This document shows, piece after piece, positions 33,581 to 41,231 of a stretch of DNA of 64,000 bases (position 1 is its first letter; every line of letters begins with the position of its first letter). The stretch lies in NCBI GenBank assembly GCA_965250215.1, contig CBDFNN010000004.1:2046001-2110000 (forward strand), given 5' to 3'. The position numbers and the translations under genes are program-made. Below the pieces are notes generated by a model. It was not told the DNA's origin and did not search any database. It saw only the letters and a program-made list of their open reading frames with translations. The stretch comes from CBDFNN01 sp965250215 (GTDB lineage Bacteria > Bacteroidota > Rhodothermia > Rhodothermales > DATKEJ01).

Positions 33581-34123
33581 TTACCCAAAGAGCCATTTTA
33601 CAATGTAGACCGACGCAAAAACTGCCACTATATCTGCAAATAGTCCAGCAGGAACAGCATGCCGAGTCTTCTTGATGTTTACAGCGCCGAAATAAACCGC
33701 GATAACGTAAAATGTGGTCTCCGTTGAACCAAACATAGTAGCAGCCATTTTTACCAATATAGAGTCCTCTCCAAACTCATTAATCATGTCAAGTACGATG
33801 CCTGCTGATCCAGATCCTGTTAGCGGTCTGACAATGGCCATCGGCAACAATTCTGACGGTACGCCAATGGCACCGAGCAGAGGACGAAGCCCGTCAATTA
33901 GGAAGTCCATAGCCCCAGATGCTCTGAACATAGCGATGGCAAATAGTATTGCGACGAGGTAAGGAATAATTGTTACGGCAACTGTGAAGCCCTCCTTGGC
34001 TCCTTCCACAAACTCCTCATATACTCTTACTCTCTTGAATAGACCATAAAGGGGAAAGCCAACTATCAGAGCCGGAATGACAAAGTAGGAGGCAAGGTCA
34101 ATAATTTCGCGTAATAGATTCAT
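33581..34123 (-). CDS. spmB: Spore maturation protein B homologue (nucleoside-recognition domain)
   Basis: 180 residues from the ATG at 34123, 4 bases after the spmA stop; a TTG at 34135 would instead overlap spmA by 8. It is a membrane protein with several helices and the Gate/nucleoside-recognition motifs FTVAVTIIPYLVAILFAIAM, PLTGSGSAGIVLDMI and FGSTETTFYVIAVYFGAV. SpmA/SpmB occur widely in non-sporulating bacteria; the transported ligand is not established. Confidence 0.86.
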   Translation of the reverse strand: MNLLREIIDLASYFVIPALIVGFPLYGLFKRVRVYEEFVEGAKEGFTVAVTIIPYLVAILFAIAMFRASGAMDFLIDGLRPLLGAIGVPSELLPMAIVRPLTGSGSAGIVLDMINEFGEDSILVKMAATMFGSTETTFYVIAVYFGAVNIKKTRHAVPAGLFADIVAVFASVYIVKWLFG

Positions 34124-34127
34124 TGTA

Positions 34128-35093
34128 TTAGGCAATTAATTCGGGCTGGGTTTTGCGATAGCTCGGCAATCTTTGAAGTAATTTTGCCGCGCCGACTCCT
34201 GCAGCGGTCGAAAGGAGCGTGGCTAGGATAATCGCGAAAATCAATTGATTAATCTGCATACCTAAAACTGCAACTAGCAGTGCAGGAGGGACTAGCTGAA
34301 CGCTACCGGTATTCAATGCCAGTAGGGTGACCATATCATTTGTAGCCGTTCCCTTTTCTTTGCTCAGCGTCTGCAATTCCTCCATCGCCTTTATACCAAG
34401 GGGTGTCGCTGCATTCCCGAGACCCAGCATGTTTGCTGTCATATTTAATGCTACCATTCCCATCGCTGGATGGTCTTTCGGGATTCCCGGAAAGAGAGGT
34501 CTTAGAATCGGCTGAACGAGTTTGACAAGAGTGTTGATCAAGCCTGACTTCTCTGCTATGCGAAGTAAGCCTAACCAAAGAGCTAGCACGCCGATCAAGG
34601 ACAGAGCAATGGTTACTGCCGTTTCAGCGAAATCGATGGCAGCCTGAGAGATCGCATTCAACTTGACAAATCGAACTCGTCTAAAGGTGATTCTGGCAGT
34701 TCCTAGTCCGGCCTCGACTGTCGAGAGTTGGACATTGGCAAGCAATTGATTTTGTCTTTTTCCCGTTGAAGAGCGAATGGTCGATAGTGGCTCGGAAAGT
34801 TCGGCATCTTGTGCAAAGCGCAACTCCATTCCGGCGTCCATTTTGTACAAGGTCCCGTCGAAAACAAGATCCGAAGTTTGGGCGATTCCAAAATGACGAC
34901 TAGCTTCATTGGCCGCCAAAGTAACTTTTACGTCCTGTCGCCTATCTTCCGGACTATATTCGTCAACGAAAGCCAGTTGGACTTTCATGGCTTGATCGTT
35001 TCGATATCGATCTTGAGATATGTCACCAAAATCGGAAATGAGAGCGAAGACCAGGCTAAGAATGATTAGCCCGGCCCAAATGTAGTTTAGCAT
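34128..35093 (-). CDS. spmA: Spore maturation protein A homologue with large extracytoplasmic insert
   Basis: 321 residues, whereas SpmA is normally about 200. The core is typical: LNYIWAGLIILSLVFALISD at the N-terminus, then ALSLIGVLALWLGLLRIAEK, PAMGMVALNMTANMLGLGNA and NTGSVQLVPPALLVAVLG. Between helix 1 and the rest (about residues 22-155) is a ~130-residue soluble segment that probably lies outside the cytoplasm. It is an operon partner of spmB. ATG start. Divergent from the TBDR at 35224. Confidence 0.86.
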   Translation of the reverse strand: MLNYIWAGLIILSLVFALISDFGDISQDRYRNDQAMKVQLAFVDEYSPEDRRQDVKVTLAANEASRHFGIAQTSDLVFDGTLYKMDAGMELRFAQDAELSEPLSTIRSSTGKRQNQLLANVQLSTVEAGLGTARITFRRVRFVKLNAISQAAIDFAETAVTIALSLIGVLALWLGLLRIAEKSGLINTLVKLVQPILRPLFPGIPKDHPAMGMVALNMTANMLGLGNAATPLGIKAMEELQTLSKEKGTATNDMVTLLALNTGSVQLVPPALLVAVLGMQINQLIFAIILATLLSTAAGVGAAKLLQRLPSYRKTQPELIA

Positions 35094-35110
35094 TTGTTAT
35101 TTTCTTGATC

Positions 35111-35139
35111 TTGGATAATTTACTGACCTTAAATATTAG
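35111..35139 (+). promoter_or_regulatory. Candidate promoter of the TBDR/lipoprotein pair
   Basis: TTGGAT (35111-35116), 17 bases and TATTAG (35134-35139) have the same geometry as the tRNA-Gly promoter. They lie about 85 bases before the TTG start of the receptor gene. The boxes are imperfect. Confidence 0.33.
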
Positions 35140-35223
35140 GAATCTCAGCTTAGCTTAGAGTGTAAGCATCAACTAATGTCTTTTCCGAATGCGATTCATT
35201 GAGGAGAAGCTAACAAAAAGGAA

Positions 35224-37518
35224 TTGAAGCGAGTTATTTTCTCTGGAATTATTAGAGCCATTCTGGTTCTTTTCTTTTTTACTACATCGCTGGTGGCTCA
35301 ATCCACAGGATCAATTCGGGGATTTATCACCGACGATGCTAGCGCAGAGCCTCTCTTGGGCGTTAACGCAACCTTGAGCAACGCGGCCGGAGCATTCTAT
35401 GGATCAGCCAGTGATGGCGATGGTTTTTATCAGATCTCTCGAGTACCAGGTGGTAGCTATGATCTTAAGGTGTCTTTCATTGGATATCTTGACTTTACAC
35501 AAAGTGTGACTATCACAGCCGGAGAGATTTTTTCCATAAATGTGGCCTTATCCGAAGATCAAGCTTTGTTGGACGAAGTAGTGGTCGAAGGACAAAGGGA
35601 TGCTGGCTCCGGTGCTACTACGGCTGGTCTCCAGTCGGTTAGACCCATAGATATTCAGCGTGTCCCTACTCCAGGCGTGTCTGCTGATTTGGCAGGTCTT
35701 TTGACAACCTTGCCCGGTGTTGTTTCTTCAGGCGATAGAGGAGGACAACTCTTCATTCGAGGTGGGACTCCGTCACAGAACGCTGTTTTTGTCGATGGAA
35801 TGCAAATTTTCCAGCCCTTCCACATTTTGGGCTTTTTCTCTGCCTTTCCATCAGATATTGTTAGAGAAGCCGATATCTACGCGGGTGGATTTGGTGCCAA
35901 ATTTGGTGGAAGATTGTCATCGGTAATCGATGTCAGTACGCGTGGAGGCAACAAACAAAAATTCGCCGGATCAGCTTCCTTTTCACCCTTCTTAGCCAGT
36001 AGTAGAATAGAAGGGCCCATCATACCTGGCCGATTGTCTTTCATAACTTCGGTAAGGGAATCTTTTGTTGACAAGCTTGGACCGCAGTTGGTGGACCAGG
36101 AGCTTCCGTATCGATTTGGCGATAGGTTTGGAAAACTCGATGCTTTTTTGACCGAAAACAGTCGACTTTCAGTTACCGTGATGCAAACCCACGATAGTGG
36201 CATATTGGTTACGGAAGAGGACGGAGCCCAATCAAGAATCACGGATGACAGTGAAGTAGGATGGGACAACTTTGCTGTGGGTGGACGCTATCTATTGCTC
36301 CCTGCCAATCTTCCTGTTCTGGCCGAGATCCTCATTACGCATTCCCGGATGGAGAATCGTTTTGGTCCAAAAAGTAAACCAGAGCGAGTTTCAAGTATTA
36401 GCCGAACCGGAGGCGAAGCCAATATTAGATACTTCCTTGGAGGAGTTGATATTAACACCGGTCTCAGCGTTTATTCCCAGAATCTCGATAATCAGCTTGG
36501 CGGGCAATTTCAAGATCTTCAGGATCAAACAGAGTTTATCACGGAAGCCGGTGCATATATAGAAGCCGATGTCAAAATTTGGGAGGGTTTTAATCTGACC
36601 GGAGGCGCGAGACTTCAGGCCTTTCCGTCTATTGGTTCAACATCATTGGAGCCCAGGGCTAAAGCTATTTGGAAAGTTGGTTCTCATCAGTTTAGCGCGG
36701 CGACAGGGATATATTCCCAGCAAATTATAGGCCTGAACGATAGAAGAGATGCGGGTGATATTTTTACGGCATGGACTCCGGCTCCACTCGGTTTCTCCGC
36801 GCCAAAAGCCATCCACTATATCCTTGGATATAAAATCAAACCCAACAGCAGTTTTGAGTTCTCTATCGAGGGATTTGCAAAAAGTCTTCAAGACCTCGTC
36901 ATCGGTGAGTGGACGGCTCTTCCTCGATTTACAACAAGACTTCAACCAGCAGAAGGATCTGTTAAAGGTGTAGACCTCCGGGCTGAGTTCGACGCCGGTT
37001 TCTTTTACTCCTACATCAACTACGGTTATAACCGCGTCGATTATACAGCCACTCAGGAATCATTGGAGCTCTGGTTTGGAACGAGCGAGTTGGAATTCAG
37101 CCCGTCCCATGACCGGCGTCATCAGATAAATGCGCTGGTTTCATTTAAGTATTCCGGCTTTGATCTGAACGTCAGATGGCAGCTGGGTTCAGGGCTACCC
37201 TTCTCACGGGCCGTAGGATTTGATCAATGGATTCTTCAAGATGAACCTGTTGACTCTGTCAACGTGGCGCAAATTCCAGGTGAGTTGCGCGTTCTTTACG
37301 GATTACCGAACGATGCACGATTACCCTTCTATCACAGACTGGATGTCTCCTTGGAAAAGACTTTCGCAATTCGACCAAAAATCAACGCCACGATGCAGGT
37401 CGGAGCGATCAATACCTACAATCGGCCTAATCTCTTTTATTTGGACCTCTTCACATTACGTAGGGTGAACCAATTACCAATTATTCCCTCTTTTGGTTTT
37501 AGACTCGATATCCTCTGA
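35224..37518 (+). CDS. TonB-dependent receptor with carboxypeptidase-like domain (pair 1)
   Basis: 764 residues. Start is a TTG, since a stop lies 22 bases upstream with no ATG between. A signal peptide ends near SLVAQ. The carboxypeptidase-like domain (about 27-115; STGSIRGFITDDASAEPLLG) is followed by a plug (about 135-240) with GGQLFIRGGTPSQNAVFVDG and IYAGGFGAKFGGRLSSVIDV. The barrel ends in PIIPSFGFRLDIL. It is a close paralogue of the receptor at 41228-43555. The lipoprotein gene begins two bases after the stop, so receptor and lipoprotein are made together, as in two-part TonB uptake systems. Substrate unknown. Confidence 0.9.
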   Translation: MKRVIFSGIIRAILVLFFFTTSLVAQSTGSIRGFITDDASAEPLLGVNATLSNAAGAFYGSASDGDGFYQISRVPGGSYDLKVSFIGYLDFTQSVTITAGEIFSINVALSEDQALLDEVVVEGQRDAGSGATTAGLQSVRPIDIQRVPTPGVSADLAGLLTTLPGVVSSGDRGGQLFIRGGTPSQNAVFVDGMQIFQPFHILGFFSAFPSDIVREADIYAGGFGAKFGGRLSSVIDVSTRGGNKQKFAGSASFSPFLASSRIEGPIIPGRLSFITSVRESFVDKLGPQLVDQELPYRFGDRFGKLDAFLTENSRLSVTVMQTHDSGILVTEEDGAQSRITDDSEVGWDNFAVGGRYLLLPANLPVLAEILITHSRMENRFGPKSKPERVSSISRTGGEANIRYFLGGVDINTGLSVYSQNLDNQLGGQFQDLQDQTEFITEAGAYIEADVKIWEGFNLTGGARLQAFPSIGSTSLEPRAKAIWKVGSHQFSAATGIYSQQIIGLNDRRDAGDIFTAWTPAPLGFSAPKAIHYILGYKIKPNSSFEFSIEGFAKSLQDLVIGEWTALPRFTTRLQPAEGSVKGVDLRAEFDAGFFYSYINYGYNRVDYTATQESLELWFGTSELEFSPSHDRRHQINALVSFKYSGFDLNVRWQLGSGLPFSRAVGFDQWILQDEPVDSVNVAQIPGELRVLYGLPNDARLPFYHRLDVSLEKTFAIRPKINATMQVGAINTYNRPNLFYLDLFTLRRVNQLPIIPSFGFRLDIL

Positions 37519-37520
37519 TC

Positions 37521-38411
37521 ATGAAATGCATGTATAAGTCTGAACCTAATAGCGCAATAAAATTTGCGGCCCGCAACAACTTACTTCTTCTAATTCTCTG
37601 CATGGTTTTCATTGGGGCCTGCGAAACAAGCGTAGATCCTTTCATCGATGATGATCGATTCTTCACGATCTTCGGTTCACTGGATACAAAGCTCGATGAT
37701 CAATTCATTAGGGTAATTCCAGTCAGACAGACATTTGAATTGGATCCCAGCAATCTGCAGGCCAGTTTAAAATCTACTGATTTGACCACGGGTGAAGAAA
37801 GGGTATGGAATGATTCGCTTGTGACTTTGAACGATGGAAGTACGGGCTTGATTTTCACAAGTCATTTTAGAGTCCGAGCTGGTCACACTTATAAGATTGA
37901 GGTGAGTGATGAACAGGGACGCACTACATCGGCCACGACAACTATGCCGAGTGCTATTGTTGGGGAGGTGAGGGATGCAACTCTAACATCCGATCACGAC
38001 TCTGTCTTTCCAACTGGTTCACAGGACATTATATGGCGTGGCTTAGACCGGGAGCCATTCGAAATAGAGCTCTGGTACCGATATATGACACTGGAAGATC
38101 AACCCTTCAGAGATGTCATGATTACTCAAGGGACTACTAATTATCTGGGAGGCGACCAAGGTGATTGGGTTACCCACATCAACTATACAACAAACAATAG
38201 AGATCTTTCTGACCTCGTTGCAAATTTAGGGCAGCGTTTGGCTGGAATGGGTATGACGGTTGTAGTGTTGAGCGAGGACTGGGTTGCGCCTGGTGGGGTT
38301 TTTGATCCAGAGATACTCGTTCAGCCAGGCACATTCTCTAACGTCGAGAATGGTTATGGCTTCATTGGTTCTACGGGCCGATTTAGCGTCGAGTGGGTTT
38401 TCCCCGAGTAG
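37521..38411 (+). CDS. DUF4249-like lipoprotein, partner of TBDR (pair 1)
   Basis: 296 residues. A hydrophobic N-terminus ends in the lipobox FIGAC (Cys about 34). The mature part begins ETSVDPFIDDDRFFTIFGSL, a beta-rich domain, and closes with WVAPGGVFDPEILVQPGTFS followed by NVENGYGFIG, which matches the proteins at 2-592 and 40344-41231. Its place directly behind the receptor suggests a surface-exposed lid or substrate-binding lipoprotein analogous to SusD, although the fold is not SusD (inference). Confidence 0.75.
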   Translation: MKCMYKSEPNSAIKFAARNNLLLLILCMVFIGACETSVDPFIDDDRFFTIFGSLDTKLDDQFIRVIPVRQTFELDPSNLQASLKSTDLTTGEERVWNDSLVTLNDGSTGLIFTSHFRVRAGHTYKIEVSDEQGRTTSATTTMPSAIVGEVRDATLTSDHDSVFPTGSQDIIWRGLDREPFEIELWYRYMTLEDQPFRDVMITQGTTNYLGGDQGDWVTHINYTTNNRDLSDLVANLGQRLAGMGMTVVVLSEDWVAPGGVFDPEILVQPGTFSNVENGYGFIGSTGRFSVEWVFPE

Positions 38412-38417
38412 AAATAA

Positions 38418-40292
38418 CTAAAGCTTTACGATGAGCTGGCTGATCTCCTGATCGCCCTGTCTAACAGTTAGGAAGTAGGATCCGGCTTCCACTGTTCCTT
38501 GATCATCTCGCCCGTTCCAGGTGAAAGATTTAGTCGAGCCAGGAAGTGTAGCAATTGATCTTGTTCTACCGATCATGTCGGTAAGAAATATCTCGTAAGA
38601 TTCTCCTTCTCTAGCTGAACCCAGTTTCAAAGAAAGTCGGTCAGTGAAGGGATTGGGGTAACTCTCGATGAGATCACCAAATTCTTTTGGTTGATCATTC
38701 TCATTGGCGACACTCGTACCGCCGGATGTCACAATAAATGTGACGGTATTTGAGAAGGGAGACCCTGCAAATGACTGATCTATGGTTTGTACTGAGGCCT
38801 CGTAACTACCCGCTTCTAAACTGCTTAGGTTCCAAGATGTGGAATGTCCCATGTTACCAGCATTGGGTACTATTCTTGAGCCCGTAGACTCAATCGACAG
38901 AGGAGCACTAACTTCGTCTCCATTACGCTTGAGGAGAAGATTGTAAGTTAGACCTGCACTCATCGTTTGATCATCAGATCCTGCTGTCCAAGACAGTCCA
39001 ACACTACTGCCATTTACCTCTGCACCTAGAGCAGAAGGGGCCGACGGTGGATCGTTGATTGTAGATTGATCATTGCGATACTGATTGACCACGAAACTCG
39101 CTGTCTGGAAAAGGTCGACGTCTCCATCTCCATCATAGTCGCCTACAGCTGAAGAGGAATAGATGAACTCTCCTGCATTCATGGCAAGCCTGAATTCTCC
39201 TCCTCCAAGATTTAGATATATGGAACCGACACGATCTCCAGAGGGCGCTCTAGCACCAGAGATGTACAAGTCAGGTAATCCATCGTTTGAGAAATCTACC
39301 CACTCTATATCACCATAAAATGCACCTTTAACTTGGATGGAGGATTCGGTAAAAGACCCCTGACCGTTATTTAGGTAGATTTTGCTGAAACCCTTCAGTA
39401 TCCTCGGGTCGGGCTGGGCTCCTGCAAGTGCCAAATCCAAATCACCGTCTGCGTCGATGTCTGAAAATCCTGCAGATGAGTATCCAAAGTGCTCAATGAC
39501 AGAGTTTGAACGGGCAAAATCGCCATTTCCTTGATTGATGTAGATCCAGGATCGATAACCATTTTCTGTAATGCCAGAGATTACGAAGTCATGATCGCCA
39601 TCATTGTCGATATCACCAGAATCGATGTCGCAGTACGCGAAACCAGGGATTCCGGTATTCTCCTCTGCAAAATTGAATTGATCACCGTGAATGTATAGGC
39701 GAGTGGAATAGCTTCCGTTGTCCTCAATTCCAGCAAGTAATATGTCGTCTTCGGCATCACCATTGAAATCAGCCACGGCCATGCAATTATTCCTGACGCC
39801 AATGACGTCATCGAGTACTTGTTCGGAATACTGAATGCCACCGAGTTCAAAAGCTACTTTAGCTTGCGATTGAAAAGGCTCTTCCAAATTGATTGCTCCG
39901 ATCATCACTAGATCCAGCTCGCCATCGCCGTTGAAATCTGTCCAGTCACTAGATCCCATCCAAACCCCTGAGATATTAATAGTGCCAGTTGGTTGCCCAA
40001 AAGTTGTGGTGACAATCGTTGTGCCACCCGGTCCAGGCACCTCGGTCTCATTGTCGAATCTAACAAGACTTAAAACGGGCTCGAGGACGACAGATCTAGT
40101 TAGTCCTACAACCGCCACGTCGAGTTTTCCGTCCCGATCGATATCGGCGAGTTTCAAATTGCCAAAATCTACTTTTTCTAGATTGTGATCGGCAAAGGTA
40201 AGAGTAAAAGGCTGTGCTATTAATTCCCCGCTACCTATGCTCAAGAAGAGACACAAAATTGCAAAGTAAAAGGAGGATCTGAGCTTAATCAT
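38418..40292 (-). CDS. FG-GAP/VCBS repeat protein with T9SS type A sorting domain
   Basis: 624 residues from the ATG at 40292 (a TTG two codons earlier is possible). A signal peptide ends near LIAQ. About 30-390 holds at least seven FG-GAP/VCBS repeats with Ca-binding-like loops (ADIDRDGKLDVAVVG, TDFNGDGELDLVMIG, ADFNGDAEDDILLAG, GDIDNDGDHDFVISG, SDIDADGDLDLALAG, GDYDGDGDVDLF), which should fold as a beta-propeller. A fibronectin-like domain follows (about 415-530; PPSAPSALGAEVNGSSVGLS). The T9SS type A tail reads DLIESYPNPFTDRLSLKLG to YFLTVRQGDQEIS. It is a surface or secreted protein exported through SprA, and it lies between two inverted TBDR/lipoprotein pairs. Confidence 0.88.
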   Translation of the reverse strand: MIKLRSSFYFAILCLFLSIGSGELIAQPFTLTFADHNLEKVDFGNLKLADIDRDGKLDVAVVGLTRSVVLEPVLSLVRFDNETEVPGPGGTTIVTTTFGQPTGTINISGVWMGSSDWTDFNGDGELDLVMIGAINLEEPFQSQAKVAFELGGIQYSEQVLDDVIGVRNNCMAVADFNGDAEDDILLAGIEDNGSYSTRLYIHGDQFNFAEENTGIPGFAYCDIDSGDIDNDGDHDFVISGITENGYRSWIYINQGNGDFARSNSVIEHFGYSSAGFSDIDADGDLDLALAGAQPDPRILKGFSKIYLNNGQGSFTESSIQVKGAFYGDIEWVDFSNDGLPDLYISGARAPSGDRVGSIYLNLGGGEFRLAMNAGEFIYSSSAVGDYDGDGDVDLFQTASFVVNQYRNDQSTINDPPSAPSALGAEVNGSSVGLSWTAGSDDQTMSAGLTYNLLLKRNGDEVSAPLSIESTGSRIVPNAGNMGHSTSWNLSSLEAGSYEASVQTIDQSFAGSPFSNTVTFIVTSGGTSVANENDQPKEFGDLIESYPNPFTDRLSLKLGSAREGESYEIFLTDMIGRTRSIATLPGSTKSFTWNGRDDQGTVEAGSYFLTVRQGDQEISQLIVKL

Positions 40293-40343
40293 GGGCAACG
40301 ATAGGATTCGAAAAGTGGACTAGATATATGAAAGCCAAAAGGG

Positions 40344-41231
40344 CTAGTTCCTATAACAATTTGGGTTGTAGTGAAATCCGGCACCTCTGATCTGGGTACT
40401 ATCAGGAGTCCATGTTATTTCGTCTAGATATCCAGCACCGACAAAGCCGAAACCGTTCTCGACGTTGGTGAAGGTACCTGGTTGAACAAGAATGTTTGGG
40501 TCATAATCACCGTTAGGGGGATTCCAATCTTCGTTAGTAACCAGAGCACTTATAACCAGTTCACATAAAGAAAGGCGTGATCCCTGTGGTCTATTCAGTT
40601 CACGAAAAATTTGACGAGCGTCGTCATCAAAGGGAATGGAAAGAATCCAATTGCTGGAGGAATTGACCCTTTGGGCATTTTTTTCTAACTCATAAAAGTT
40701 TTCAATCCTTTCTCCATCGATCTCAAAAAGTAGATTATATTTTACTCGACTCGCCTGAACACGGGGAGCTCCCTCCCAATCAACTTGAGCTTCAATATCT
40801 GTCCCAGTATCCTTGACGACACTCAATGCGGCACGAGTGTCAGGCGGAACGTGGGTGACGACCTGAGATCGTGCACCGTCCGAGCGAGTGATCGTGATCA
40901 CGTAGGGCGTGTCGTATTCAGGAGAAAAGGCTTTATGGAATACGTGTCCGTTATTTATTGGGTCAAAAGTGACTAGTGAATCTAGCCAAGTCAAGGAATT
41001 ACCTGTTGACTGATTAGTCGTGGACAGCTCGCCGTCAATCTGGTTTCGAGTTTCTAATTCTAGGACTTCATCAATTGGAAAAACTCGAATAGCTTGAGTG
41101 TCCGCTCTCGGATTAAGAAATCCGAAAAGTGTATAGGGCTTGCCATCGGGCTTTATTGCTTGCACGGTTTCATCGCAACCAAGGAAGAGCGAACATGCAA
41201 GCAGTATGACGATGTATTGGATTTTCATCAT
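40344..41231 (-). CDS. DUF4249-like lipoprotein, partner of TBDR (pair 2)
   Basis: 295 residues. The N-terminus (MMKIQYIVILLACSLFLGC) has the lipobox LFLGC at Cys19. The mature start DETVQAIKPDGKPYTLFGFL parallels pair 1. The C-terminus shows WNPPNGDYDPNILVQPGTFT, then NVENGFGFVGAGYLDEITW, closest to the fragment at 2-592. The ATG overlaps the stop of the receptor by 4 bases (ATGA), so the two genes are translationally coupled. Confidence 0.75.
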   Translation of the reverse strand: MMKIQYIVILLACSLFLGCDETVQAIKPDGKPYTLFGFLNPRADTQAIRVFPIDEVLELETRNQIDGELSTTNQSTGNSLTWLDSLVTFDPINNGHVFHKAFSPEYDTPYVITITRSDGARSQVVTHVPPDTRAALSVVKDTGTDIEAQVDWEGAPRVQASRVKYNLLFEIDGERIENFYELEKNAQRVNSSSNWILSIPFDDDARQIFRELNRPQGSRLSLCELVISALVTNEDWNPPNGDYDPNILVQPGTFTNVENGFGFVGAGYLDEITWTPDSTQIRGAGFHYNPNCYRN

